A model generated the notes under the pieces. It was not told the DNA's origin. It saw nothing but the letters and a program-made list of their open reading frames with translations, and did not search any database. A program made the position numbers and the translations under genes. A stretch of 64,000 nucleotides of DNA, from NCBI GenBank assembly GCA_028227525.1, contig JAOJAE010000004.1:1-64000 (forward strand), read 5' to 3'. Each line of letters starts with the position of its first letter. The stretch's first letter is position 1. This stretch comes from Candidatus Pelagibacter sp. GTDB lineage: Bacteria; Pseudomonadota; Alphaproteobacteria; Pelagibacterales; Pelagibacteraceae. Positions 33,600 to 42,543 of this stretch are shown piece by piece.

Positions 33600-36595
33600 T
33601 GTCACAAAGTTATAGATTAGATAATATTGGCTTAATTAATAGAGATAAGAAAATTTCATTTAAATTTAATGGTGTTACTTATTATGGATACGAAGGTGAC
33701 ACTCTTGCTTCAGCTTTAATAGCTAATGGAGTTCATTTGGTTGGCAGAAGCTTTAAATATCATAGACCTAGAGGTTTTTTTGGTGCTGGCGTTGATGAAC
33801 CTTATGCAATTGTTCAATTATATAGAAATGGTGAAACCGAACCTAATATTAAAGCCACAGAGCAAGAGCTTTTTGAAGGTTTGGAAGCAACAAGTGTAAA
33901 TTGTTGGCCTAGTGTAAATTTTGATATTGGAGCAATAAATAATTTTTTAAAAATATTTCTTCCTGCAGGATTTTATTACAAAACTTTTATGTGGCCAAAA
34001 AGTTTTTGGTACAAAGTTTATGAACCTTTTATTAGAAAAGCAGCAGGTCTAGGTGTTGCATCTACTAAACATGACAAGGAAAGATATGAACATAAATATG
34101 AATATTGTGATTTATTAATTGCAGGTTCAGGACCGTCAGGTTTGGCGAGTGCATATGCTGCAGCAAAAAATGGAGCACGAGTTATTTTAGCAGAAGACAA
34201 ATCCAGATTTGGAGGAACACTTCTTACAAGTGAAGTAAATATTGGAAACCAATCTGGTAAAGAATGGGCCAAAGGAATTATTGCTGAACTTAAAGAAATG
34301 CCAAATGTAACAGTTAAAAATAGGTCACAGGTTTTTGGTTATTATGACCATAACATGTTAGTGATGTCTGAAAGAATAAGTGATCATCTACCACAAACAA
34401 AAAAATTTCATCCAAAACAAAGACTTTGGTATATTAGAGCTAAAGAAGTTTTAATTTCTTCAGGGTCAATTGAAAGACCAATAGTCTTTGGCAATAATGA
34501 TACACCAGGGGTAATGCTTTCATCGGCGGCAAAAGAATATCTTAAAGTTTATGGCGTATTAGTTGGAAGAAACCCTTTAATTTTTACTAATAATGATAGT
34601 GGCTATGAAACTGCAATAGAATTTAAAAAAAATGGTATTGATTCAGTTATTTTAGATACCAGAAAAGATCCTCAATCTGAAATAGTTGATGAAGCAAAAA
34701 ACTTAGGCATAAACATTAAATTTTCTTATGTAGTGGTTGCTGCTCAAGGTTATAAAAAAGTAAAATCAGCTGATATTGCAAAGATTTCAGACGATAAAGA
34801 AAAACTTGGTGCTGTAGAAAATATTAAGTGTGATTGCATATGTGTTTCTGGTTTTTGGACACCTACTATTCATTTAGCTTCACAATCAGGAAACAAAACA
34901 AAATTTAATGAAGATATCGATGCATTTGTACCAGGAACATCAAAGCAAAACGAAACTACATTAGGTGCTGCAAATGGAACCTATACTTTAGATGAAACAA
35001 TAAAAAATTCTTTTGAAACTGGTTACGAATTATCAAAAAAAATTACAAATAATGATAACAAAATTTCTTTTCCTAACGTTGTTGAAAAAAAATCAACAAC
35101 TCATGATAAATTTTGGTGTGTACCACTACCTGAAGGAAAAAATTATAAAAGATTTTTAGATTTTCAAAATGATGTTGCGGTTTCTGATGTAGAGATAGCA
35201 CTTAAAGAAGGTTATCGATCAATTGAGCATGTTAAAAGATATACAACACTTGGAATGGCAACAGACCAAGGTAAAACAAGTAATTTAAATGGACTACAAC
35301 TAGTATCTAATATTGAAAATAAAGTAGTACCAAATGTTGGTCACACCACTTTTAGACCTCCATACACACCAGTTTCTATAGGAGCAATTGTTGGAAGAGA
35401 AGTTGGAAAACATTCAAAACCCACACGAAAATCACCAATGCATTCTTGGCATGAAAAAAATAATGCAGTTTTTGTTGATGCAGGTGTGTGGTTGAGACCA
35501 AGATATTACAAACAGGGTGATGAAAATTTATTTGAAGGATCAAAAAGAGAAGCAAAAAATGTTAGAACAAATGTTGGAGTTTGTGATGTAACCACATTAG
35601 GCAAAATAGATATTAAAGGACCAGATGCAGCAGAGTTACTAAATAGAGTTTATACAAATGCATGGTTAAAATTACCAGTTGGTAAAGCAAGATATGGCGT
35701 GATGTTAAGAGAAGACGGAATAGTGATGGATGATGGAACAACTACTAGAATTGCCGAAAATCACTATCACATGACAACCACTACCGCACAAGCTGCGAAC
35801 GTTCTTTCACATTTAGAGTATTATTTGCAATTAGTATGGCCTGAATTAAATGTGAATGTAGTTTCAACTACAGAACAATGGGCAGGAGCCGCAATAGCGG
35901 GACCTAAGTCTAGAGACCTGCTGCAAAAATTATTTCCAAACTCTGATGTCTCCAATGAAGGTTTGCCTTTTATGGGTTATATGGAAGGAGATTTGTTTGG
36001 TGTGAAAGCAAGAATTTTTAGAATTTCGTTTTCAGGTGAGCTCGCATACGAATTAAATGTCGAGTCTGATAATGGAAATTTTATGTGGGAAAAAATTATG
36101 GAAGTTGGTCAAGAGTTTAAAATTCAGCCGTATGGAACAGAAGCATTATCAACTCTTAGAATTGAAATGGGTCATGTTGCAGGATCTGAACTAGATGGAA
36201 GAACAATACCTTATGACAATTCACTTGAAGGAATGTTAAGCAAAAAGAAAGATTTCATTGGAAAAAGATCTTTAAATAGAGAAGCATTTACAGCTAATGA
36301 TAGACAAAAAGTTGTTGGAGTTGTTCCTTTAGATAAAAAAACAAGTATTCCAGAGGGTTCACATTTAGTCAAAGACTCAAATGCACCACTGCCAAATCCA
36401 AAATTAGGTTACATCTCAGCATCTTGCTGGAGTGTTGAGTATGATAATCCATTTTCTTTAGCCATATTAAAAGATGGAAAAAATATGATTGGTGAAAAGT
36501 TATTTGTAATGTCACCACTTAAAAATAAAGTAATTCCTGTTGAGATAGTTTCTTCACACTATGTTGATCCAAAAGGTGAAAGGGTTAGATCATGA
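33599..36595 (+). CDS. soxA: Sarcosine oxidase / N-methylglutamate dehydrogenase alpha-type subunit
   Basis: The 998 residues fit the family. The N-terminal domain (10-95) has the YEGDTLASALIANGVHLVGRSFKYHRPRG block of the 2Fe-2S-like fold. A dinucleotide-binding domain begins near 175 (GSGPSGLASAYAAAKNGARV). The C-terminal 400 residues are a GcvT domain (VGVCDVTTLGKIDIKGPDAAELL, FSGELAYELNV), which takes the released methyl group to tetrahydrofolate. It overlaps soxD by one base and soxG by 4 (ATGA). See soxB for the substrate ambiguity. Confidence 0.9.
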   Translation: MSQSYRLDNIGLINRDKKISFKFNGVTYYGYEGDTLASALIANGVHLVGRSFKYHRPRGFFGAGVDEPYAIVQLYRNGETEPNIKATEQELFEGLEATSVNCWPSVNFDIGAINNFLKIFLPAGFYYKTFMWPKSFWYKVYEPFIRKAAGLGVASTKHDKERYEHKYEYCDLLIAGSGPSGLASAYAAAKNGARVILAEDKSRFGGTLLTSEVNIGNQSGKEWAKGIIAELKEMPNVTVKNRSQVFGYYDHNMLVMSERISDHLPQTKKFHPKQRLWYIRAKEVLISSGSIERPIVFGNNDTPGVMLSSAAKEYLKVYGVLVGRNPLIFTNNDSGYETAIEFKKNGIDSVILDTRKDPQSEIVDEAKNLGINIKFSYVVVAAQGYKKVKSADIAKISDDKEKLGAVENIKCDCICVSGFWTPTIHLASQSGNKTKFNEDIDAFVPGTSKQNETTLGAANGTYTLDETIKNSFETGYELSKKITNNDNKISFPNVVEKKSTTHDKFWCVPLPEGKNYKRFLDFQNDVAVSDVEIALKEGYRSIEHVKRYTTLGMATDQGKTSNLNGLQLVSNIENKVVPNVGHTTFRPPYTPVSIGAIVGREVGKHSKPTRKSPMHSWHEKNNAVFVDAGVWLRPRYYKQGDENLFEGSKREAKNVRTNVGVCDVTTLGKIDIKGPDAAELLNRVYTNAWLKLPVGKARYGVMLREDGIVMDDGTTTRIAENHYHMTTTTAQAANVLSHLEYYLQLVWPELNVNVVSTTEQWAGAAIAGPKSRDLLQKLFPNSDVSNEGLPFMGYMEGDLFGVKARIFRISFSGELAYELNVESDNGNFMWEKIMEVGQEFKIQPYGTEALSTLRIEMGHVAGSELDGRTIPYDNSLEGMLSKKKDFIGKRSLNREAFTANDRQKVVGVVPLDKKTSIPEGSHLVKDSNAPLPNPKLGYISASCWSVEYDNPFSLAILKDGKNMIGEKLFVMSPLKNKVIPVEIVSSHYVDPKGERVRS

Positions 36596-37179
36596 GTTTG
36601 ATATCAGCTTTAGCAAATGTTCATTCAGAAGGTCAATTTGGTGATTATGAAGGTAAAAATGAAAATGATCTTTTAAAAATCTATGAGATAAAGAATTTAT
36701 TAATAGTTCAAATAGTTCAGTATAAAAACTCTACAATTTCGACTGAAAGTATTGATATCGATGGTTTAAAATTAAAAGAGGAACCACTAAGTGTATCAAA
36801 TAATAATGATACAAGAATTTTGTGGAATGGACCAAAAAATTGGCTTTTGGTCTCAAATAAAAAAGATTTACTTACAAATATTTTACAAAACTTTAAAGAA
36901 ACAGATTTTGCTATAACAGATCTGTCTCATTCAAAAGCTATAATTGAAATAGAAGGAAAAGATGCAAAAGAAGTTTTAAAGAAAGGATGTACCTTTAATT
37001 TTAATATATTGGAAACAAACAATTCAATAAACTCTACTTATAATGGAATAGCTTTTACGGTTGATATGCTGGATGAAAATCCAAATAAAGTAAGGTTATT
37101 TGCTCTTAGAAGTTTTGGCGAATCTTTCTATCACTCTATTACTGATGCTTCTCTAGAATTTGGTTATACTTCTTTATAG
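36592..37179 (+). CDS. soxG: Sarcosine oxidase / N-methylglutamate dehydrogenase gamma-type subunit
   Basis: The 195 residues contain GPKNWLLVS, FAITDLSHSKAIIEIEGKDAKEVLKKGC and a C-terminal RSFGESFYHSITDASLEFGY, the pattern of SoxG. The protein is related to the GcvT N-domain but lacks catalytic function of its own. The ATGA overlap with soxA indicates translational coupling. It ends 11 bases before the convergent transporter gene. Confidence 0.85.
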   Translation: MSLISALANVHSEGQFGDYEGKNENDLLKIYEIKNLLIVQIVQYKNSTISTESIDIDGLKLKEEPLSVSNNNDTRILWNGPKNWLLVSNKKDLLTNILQNFKETDFAITDLSHSKAIIEIEGKDAKEVLKKGCTFNFNILETNNSINSTYNGIAFTVDMLDENPNKVRLFALRSFGESFYHSITDASLEFGYTSL

Positions 37180-37190
37180 TTTAAATTCAT

Positions 37191-38039
37191 TTAATCTCGA
37201 GTAGCAATATATACACCTATCGAGGTAATCAAAAATCCAATTAAATCTAAATTAGTTAAACTTTCACTTAAAAAAAGCCAAGCCATGAAAGCAGAAGTAG
37301 CAGGTATTAAAAAAAATATTGAAACAGTTTTGCTCGCAGAATTATTTTTAATTAAGAACATCAAGATTGTAAAAGCACCAAATGACACCAGGAATATTTG
37401 ATGACTCATTGCAATTATAAATGTCTGTGAAAAATCAATGTATGGTTTTACAAAAAAAATTATAGCCAATAGGTGAAAAGTAAAACCACCTATAGCTTGA
37501 TACATATTGCTTACTGACAAGGGTAAGTTATTACTAAGTTTTTTTTGCCAGATAGTAGAAGTTGTTATTGCAATTAAGGCTATTATAGTTGCAATTAATC
37601 CTGCAGTAGGAATTTCTGATCCAATATCAAAGCCTAAAACTAAAGTTGCTCCTATAAAGCCCAATAAAACTCCAAGCCATTGTTTAGTTGTTACCTTCTC
37701 ATTTAAAATTGGTCCACTTAAAGCATTTGTTAGTATGGGTTGAAGGGTAACTATTAAAGCAGCAATTCCTGTAGGCATTCCTTTTGAAATTGAAAAGAAA
37801 ACTCCACCTAAATATACACCATGAAAAAGAACTCCACTTAAGAAAGACTCAATTAAATTTTTTTTATTTATAAAAATTTTTTGTTTTGCGTAAAGACAAA
37901 ATAAAAAAAAACCAAAAGCCACTAAAGCAAATCTAAAAGCCAGTGCTGAGAAAGGGTCGCTGTTATCTATAATTGGTTTTGTTGTAATAAAAGCAGATGA
38001 CCACAATAAAATAAAAATGAATGGAAAAATTTTAACCAT
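37191..38039 (-). CDS. EamA/DMT-family membrane transporter
   Basis: The 282 residues hold about ten hydrophobic spans in two five-span halves. Typical EamA features are FILLWSSAFITTKPI at the N-terminus, FRFALVAFGF, and a second-half PLSVSNMYQAIGGFTF. The family exports or imports metabolites such as amino acids. The substrate is unknown. It is convergent with soxG and sits on its own, divergent from the lipoprotein gene. Confidence 0.85.
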   Translation of the reverse strand: MVKIFPFIFILLWSSAFITTKPIIDNSDPFSALAFRFALVAFGFFLFCLYAKQKIFINKKNLIESFLSGVLFHGVYLGGVFFSISKGMPTGIAALIVTLQPILTNALSGPILNEKVTTKQWLGVLLGFIGATLVLGFDIGSEIPTAGLIATIIALIAITTSTIWQKKLSNNLPLSVSNMYQAIGGFTFHLLAIIFFVKPYIDFSQTFIIAMSHQIFLVSFGAFTILMFLIKNNSASKTVSIFFLIPATSAFMAWLFLSESLTNLDLIGFLITSIGVYIATRD

Positions 38040-38148
38040 TTTTGACTTATAGTTTAAATATTTACTTAGTATTACTAATAATAACCAAAATGAGCTAATT
38101 CTACCTTGAGTTGATTCTCATAATCAGTATTAATCAATTTAGATATTT

Positions 38149-38433
38149 ATGAAATTTCAAAAAATATATTTTTTAGCTATAATTTTTATTTTTTTGTCTG
38201 GATGTATTCAATCTACAGCTTTACTTGGTCCAGGTGTTACATTAGCTACAACGGGAAATATTATGCAAGCTGGTTTGCAATATGGGGCAAACACAGCAAT
38301 TAAAAATGAAACTGGCAAAGATGCATTTACACACCTAAAAGATGCTGTGGATGAAGAGAAAGATAGTCAAAATATTAAAACAATTGTTAGAAATACAATA
38401 GATAAAATATCGAAAAAATTAACTACAAATTAG
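38149..38433 (+). CDS. Small lipoprotein, unknown function
   Basis: The 94 residues start with a lipoprotein signal ending in the lipobox LSGC (Cys18). A glycine- and alanine-rich helix follows (LATTGNIMQAGLQYGANTAI), then a charged tail. No family assigned. The stop codon (TAG, 38431-38433) interlocks with the TAA of the gene on the opposite strand. Confidence 0.75.
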   Translation: MKFQKIYFLAIIFIFLSGCIQSTALLGPGVTLATTGNIMQAGLQYGANTAIKNETGKDAFTHLKDAVDEEKDSQNIKTIVRNTIDKISKKLTTN

Positions 38434-38870
38434 CTTAAGATATCTAAAACAATAAGTTTTTCTTGTTTTGTTTCATTGCACCACATTTCATAACTTTCAC
38501 AAATTCTCCACAGATGATCAAATGCTCTTTGAGATATTTCTAAAGGAAAGTGACTTTTGGTGTAATATAATTTAGGAATTTTCATCAAAAACTTAACCAT
38601 AGAGTCTTTTTGTATTTCTAACAATCTCATGGTTTCATCATTAATTTTTTTACCAGTTAATTTGTCTATAAACCCATTTTTTTTTAGTTCTATAAACCAT
38701 TGATCATGAAATTCTCCAGAGCTTATTAAATCATAATCTTTTGTAGTCATAAAAAATTCAAATGCTTGGATATTTGACATATCAGTATTCTCTTTTTTGA
38801 TATTAACAATTTTAGAATAAATAAATTCTGCTACTCTTAAAACGTAAGGCTTATCGTTATTTAAAGGCAT
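38430..38870 (-). CDS. Conserved-looking protein of unknown function, 146 residues
   Basis: No signal peptide or membrane span. The N-terminal part is helical (YVLRVAEFIYSKIVNIKK). A middle segment is FEFFMTTKDYDLISSGEFHDQWFIELKKNG, and the C-terminus is tryptophan-rich (FDHLWRICESYEMWCN). I do not recognise a family. It starts 3 bases after the racemase stop, so the two are probably cotranscribed. Confidence 0.65.
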   Translation of the reverse strand: MPLNNDKPYVLRVAEFIYSKIVNIKKENTDMSNIQAFEFFMTTKDYDLISSGEFHDQWFIELKKNGFIDKLTGKKINDETMRLLEIQKDSMVKFLMKIPKLYYTKSHFPLEISQRAFDHLWRICESYEMWCNETKQEKLIVLDILS

Positions 38871-38873
38871 GAA

Positions 38874-39620
38874 TTATCTTTTATGTTTGGTCATTGCAGA
38901 ATTTGCAAGTATCAAATTAGGATCTAGAAAAATTTTAGAAGATCTTACGTTATTAAATGATTTAAATGCAAAAATTGCAATTGGAAGCTCTGTACAACCC
39001 AATATTATTTTTTTACATTTCATTTTAATTAATTCATTGATTGCAGGCTGTATTGCTTTTGCTGCAGCTTTAACGTTACCCATTTTGACAAATTTTATAG
39101 CTTTATTTACTGATTTTTTTTGAAGTTTTTGAGTGGGTTGTATTAAATCATAATCTTTATTAAAAATTTTATCATAAACACCAGTTTTTAATGTTCCTTC
39201 AGTTGCTAGCAAACCTACTTTTGAATTTTTCTTACAATTTTTTTTTGTAAATTTAAAAACTTCTTTTGGCATATTTATAATAGGAATATTTATTTTTTTT
39301 TGTAAATCATCATACCAATAATGGGCTGTGTTACATGGAATGACAATAAATTTACATTTATTTTTTTCAAGTAATTTACATCCATGAAGTAAGCTTTTTA
39401 GAACATTATTATATTTCTTTTTACTTTTGTTATTTGAGGATTTATTTGATAAATTTTTGGTTTGCACCCCAATAGACTCTGGTCTACCGGGTATGTTAGA
39501 TTTATTATAAAGAATGAATAGAGGGTATTCTTGATCAATTTTTCCTCTATTTAAAATTGCAAGTTTATTACAAAAATCTAAACCTGCTTGTGTTCCCATT
39601 CCACCTAAAATGCCGATCAT
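38874..39620 (-). CDS. Aspartate/glutamate racemase family protein
   Basis: The 248 residues start GILGGMGTQAG. Both catalytic cysteines are present, in VIPCNTAHYW and LGCTELPI, the defining two-cysteine pattern of cofactor-independent amino-acid racemases (aspartate/glutamate/hydantoin racemase, YgeA-like). It would interconvert L- and D-amino acids; which one is not clear. It lies downstream of a cupin gene (21-base gap). Confidence 0.85.
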   Translation of the reverse strand: MIGILGGMGTQAGLDFCNKLAILNRGKIDQEYPLFILYNKSNIPGRPESIGVQTKNLSNKSSNNKSKKKYNNVLKSLLHGCKLLEKNKCKFIVIPCNTAHYWYDDLQKKINIPIINMPKEVFKFTKKNCKKNSKVGLLATEGTLKTGVYDKIFNKDYDLIQPTQKLQKKSVNKAIKFVKMGNVKAAAKAIQPAINELIKMKCKKIILGCTELPIAIFAFKSFNNVRSSKIFLDPNLILANSAMTKHKR

Positions 39621-39641
39621 ATTTTTTTTGATAATTTAATA

Positions 39642-39989
39642 TTAGATTGGTTTATTTATACCTCTCATAAAAACAATAAGTAGGCAACCATTTTTAGTGT
39701 GAGAGTTATGCTCAGAACGAGGTTCAAAAGTTACAAAGTCACCTTTTTTAAATATTTTTCCATCAGCATCCTCTAGCTCACCATCAATTACATAAAACTC
39801 TTCATATCCTTGATGGATATGAGGTAAGCTTTTGGCACCAGCATCCATTTTTAATATGTAGGTACCAAATCCACCATTACTTTTATCATAGCTAATTTTG
39901 TGCCAGCTCATACCTTTGACTGGCTCACCATAATTATCAAATGGTTCAAATTTTAAATCCTCTATATTTTTAATGGATCTTTTAGTCAT
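39642..39989 (-). CDS. Small cupin-domain protein
   Basis: The 115 residues form one cupin barrel. The first motif is PHIHQGYEEFYVIDGELE, with the metal ligands His, His, Glu visible. The second motif is FEPRSEHNSH. Such stand-alone cupins act as small dioxygenases, isomerases or sensors. No substrate can be assigned. It is upstream of the racemase gene on the same strand. Confidence 0.82.
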   Translation of the reverse strand: MTKRSIKNIEDLKFEPFDNYGEPVKGMSWHKISYDKSNGGFGTYILKMDAGAKSLPHIHQGYEEFYVIDGELEDADGKIFKKGDFVTFEPRSEHNSHTKNGCLLIVFMRGINKPI

Positions 39990-40062
39990 ATTAATAATAC
40001 GTATAGTACAATTAATTTATGTATTTGAAAATTGTGTTTGAAGCTTGATTTAAGCTTTTGGT

Positions 40063-40118
40063 ATTGGCTAAAATAAAATATTTAAAACCTTAGTTTTAAA
40101 ATTATTATTTCAGCCAAT
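40063..40118. repeat. Long imperfect inverted repeat downstream of the cold-shock gene
   Basis: ATTGGCT (40063-40069) pairs with AGCCAAT (40112-40118). The inner AT-rich arms extend the stem to about 25 positions with roughly 21 matches around a CCTTAG loop. It lies 13 bases past the cold-shock stop. No T-tract follows the closing arm, so it is not a standard terminator. A 3' stabilising hairpin or processing site is possible. Confidence 0.6.
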
Positions 40119-40130
40119 AGGAAGTGTGAA

Positions 40131-40337
40131 TTATGCAGTTTTTAAGTTAACTGCTGAAGGACCTTTAGGACCATCTTCAACATCGAAAGTCAAAGCTTGA
40201 CCCTCATCTAAACCGTTCATACCAGCATCTCTTACTGCTGAAACATGTACAAACACATCTTTTTCTTTGTCTTCTCTTTCAATAAAACCAAAACCTTTGG
40301 TTGGATTGAACCATTTTACTTTTCCTTGTAGACTCAT
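40131..40337 (-). CDS. cspA: Cold-shock domain protein
   Basis: The 68 residues form a single OB-fold nucleic-acid chaperone. RNP1 (KGFGFIER) and RNP2 (VFVHVSAV) are both present, and GKVKWFNP is at the N-terminus. It binds single-stranded RNA/DNA and helps translation. It stands alone with about 115 bases upstream and a long hairpin downstream, consistent with a separately and strongly expressed gene. Confidence 0.95.
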   Translation of the reverse strand: MSLQGKVKWFNPTKGFGFIEREDKEKDVFVHVSAVRDAGMNGLDEGQALTFDVEDGPKGPSAVNLKTA

Positions 40338-40451
40338 ATTTATCTTCTTACTTTTCGTTGTATTAATTTATTACTTATAATTAAGTAATTCTGGCTTTGT
40401 TTAGATTTATTAGGGTTTTGTCAACTAAATTGATGGATTATTGATTATTTT

Positions 40452-40910
40452 TTATAACTTCTTTGTTAGATAAACAGAGTTTTTATCTTCCTTATAATGA
40501 GCGAACGGATCACATATTTCAAAACCACACTGTTTAAATAATTTTCTAGCAGGTTTGAAGAAGTCTCCAGCACCTGTTTCAATACTTAACTTTTTAATGT
40601 TTAATTTTTTTGCCTCATTAATTAAATGATTAATTACATTAATCCCATTTCCCATTCTTCTGAAGTTGTCATGAATTCTTATTGATTTAAATTCTCCATG
40701 TTCTTTATCTAAAAATTTTAAAGCACCACATCCCATCAGCAGATCATTTTCCCATAAACTCCAAAATTTAATTGATGGAACTTTTAAACCAGGAATGTCA
40801 AGAACATGAGCACTTCCTTCAGGTGATGCAGCTCTTAATTCAATAAAATGCTTTGTAAGCAGTTCGTGAACTTCAGGGTTATCAAAATTACCTTCTATTG
40901 ATTTTAACAT
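40452..40910 (-). CDS. GNAT-family N-acetyltransferase
   Basis: The 152 residues show the GNAT core: LLMGCGALKFLDKEHGEFKSIRIHDNFRRMGNGINVINHLINEA. The acetyl-CoA loop is present in a variant form (RRMGNGI in place of R-x-x-G-x-G/A). LFKQCGFEICDPFAHY is at the end. It transfers an acetyl group to an unknown amine. It directly follows purK without a gap and so belongs to the purEK transcript. Confidence 0.8.
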   Translation of the reverse strand: MLKSIEGNFDNPEVHELLTKHFIELRAASPEGSAHVLDIPGLKVPSIKFWSLWENDLLMGCGALKFLDKEHGEFKSIRIHDNFRRMGNGINVINHLINEAKKLNIKKLSIETGAGDFFKPARKLFKQCGFEICDPFAHYKEDKNSVYLTKKL

Positions 40911-41957
40911 TTATACTAAAGTTGTGATATGACCCATTTTTCTTTTTTCTTTTATCTCTTTCTTTAGATAATCAAAAAAGAATTCATTGTCTTTGAATTT
41001 AGGAAATTTTCTATGTTCAGATATTTGGTCTCCAATTAAATTAACCATTGTTGCATTAGATAATTTTTTCAAAGGTATTTGTTCTAATCCACATACTGCT
41101 CTAACATGATTTTCAAATTGACTGACGTTATACGCGTTAATAGTAAGATGGCCAGAATTATGAACTCTTGGAGCAATTTCATTAACATATAAATTATCAT
41201 TTCTATCAATAAAAAACTCTACACATAAAGTCCCTATATATTTTAGTTCCTCAGCGATGGACATTGCCCATTCTTTAGATTGATCGTAAATTTTTTTGTC
41301 TATATCTGCTGGAATTTTTGAAAATTTTAATATTTGATCTTCATGCTTATTTTCTATTGGTTCATAAATTTCATATTTTTGATCATTAAATCTAGTGATA
41401 ATAATTGAAATCTCTTTTTTTAACTTAACTAACTTTTCTAAAATGTAATCTTTTGAATAATCAATATTTAATCCGTTGAATTCTTCAATTGAATTTATAG
41501 GATATTGTCCTTTACCATCATAGCCAAGAGTAGTTGTTTTTAAAATTCCAGGCAAAAGATCTTCTAGAGCTTCAATTTCAGACTTGTTTTCTACAGAGGC
41601 ATATCTCGTTGTTCTAATATTTAAATTATTTACAAAGTCTTTTTCCGCTAATCTATGTTGGATTAATCTGTTAACTGAAGGTTTTGGTAAAACAGGTTTT
41701 AATTTATTTATTTCATTTAATGTTTCAAATGGAATGTTTTCAAATTCATAAGTGACATAATTTACTAGATTTACAAATTCAATAATCTTTTCTTTATTAT
41801 TATAATCACCAGAAATAAACTTATTACAAAAATTTTGTGCAGGCGCATCAGGATCATCAGAATAGATTATAGTTTTGATATTCAATTTTTTTGCCGAAAT
41901 AGCAAGCATACTTCCAAGTTGGCCACCACCAATAATTCCTAGAGTTATGTCTGACAT
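40911..41957 (-). CDS. purK: N5-carboxyaminoimidazole ribonucleotide synthase
   Basis: It converts AIR to N5-CAIR with ATP and bicarbonate in purine synthesis. The 348 residues begin GIIGGGQLGSMLAISA. ATP-grasp features follow: TTLGYDGKGQY, CVEFFIDRNDNLYVNEIAPRVHNSGH and FENHVRAV. It is one base from purE upstream, and GNAT follows directly. Confidence 0.95.
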   Translation of the reverse strand: MSDITLGIIGGGQLGSMLAISAKKLNIKTIIYSDDPDAPAQNFCNKFISGDYNNKEKIIEFVNLVNYVTYEFENIPFETLNEINKLKPVLPKPSVNRLIQHRLAEKDFVNNLNIRTTRYASVENKSEIEALEDLLPGILKTTTLGYDGKGQYPINSIEEFNGLNIDYSKDYILEKLVKLKKEISIIITRFNDQKYEIYEPIENKHEDQILKFSKIPADIDKKIYDQSKEWAMSIAEELKYIGTLCVEFFIDRNDNLYVNEIAPRVHNSGHLTINAYNVSQFENHVRAVCGLEQIPLKKLSNATMVNLIGDQISEHRKFPKFKDNEFFFDYLKKEIKEKRKMGHITTLV

Positions 41958-41958
41958 T

Positions 41959-42450
41959 TTATTTAGGTTTTTTTTTTACAGATTTCGTTTGTGATAGTCT
42001 TAAATTGTTTAATTTTTTTTTAATAGAAGCATTATTGTTTGCAATTATTGATGCAGCTAATAAAGCAGCGTTTATAGCACCATCTTCACCTATAGCTAGT
42101 GTTCCAACAGGTATTCCTTTTGGCATTTGCGCAATAGATAGTAAGCTATCTAAACCTTTTAGTTTTTTACTTTCTATGGGTACACCTAAAACAGGCAAGG
42201 GAGACAAAGCAGCTATCATACCTGGTAAGTGAGCAGACCCACCAGCACCCGCGATAATAACACCAATATTATTTTTTTCAGTAGATGCTGCAAACTCATA
42301 CATTCTTTTAGGAGTTCTGTGTGCTGATATAATTTTTGTTTCAAAAGGAACTCCAATTTTTTTAAGAGTTTTTTCAGCAAGTTGCATGGTTTTGTAGTCA
42401 GATTGACTACCCATAACAATTGAAACTTTAAATGCTTTATTTTTTTTCAT
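41959..42450 (-). CDS. purE: N5-carboxyaminoimidazole ribonucleotide mutase
   Basis: The 163 residues have VSIVMGSQSDYKTM at the N-terminus, ISAHRTPKRMYEFA with the catalytic histidine, then GAGGSAHLPGMIAA and GVPI. These mark class I PurE, which converts N5-CAIR to CAIR with PurK. A lysine-rich tail of about 20 residues follows the usual end. First gene of the purE-purK-GNAT run; divergent from the M19-like gene. Confidence 0.95.
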   Translation of the reverse strand: MKKNKAFKVSIVMGSQSDYKTMQLAEKTLKKIGVPFETKIISAHRTPKRMYEFAASTEKNNIGVIIAGAGGSAHLPGMIAALSPLPVLGVPIESKKLKGLDSLLSIAQMPKGIPVGTLAIGEDGAINAALLAASIIANNNASIKKKLNNLRLSQTKSVKKKPK

Positions 42451-42543
42451 GAAAAATACTAAAAGTCTTATTTCAAAAATAGCTTAAAATTTCAATAAAA
42501 TTAATAGTATTTAAAAACCATTTTGATTAAAGTTAACCATAAT

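Noticed and set aside
40041..40057. Two AAGCTT hexamers 5 bases apart upstream of the long hairpin
   Set aside because: Short AT-rich palindromes are common here. There is no extended symmetry and no gene start nearby on which an operator could act.
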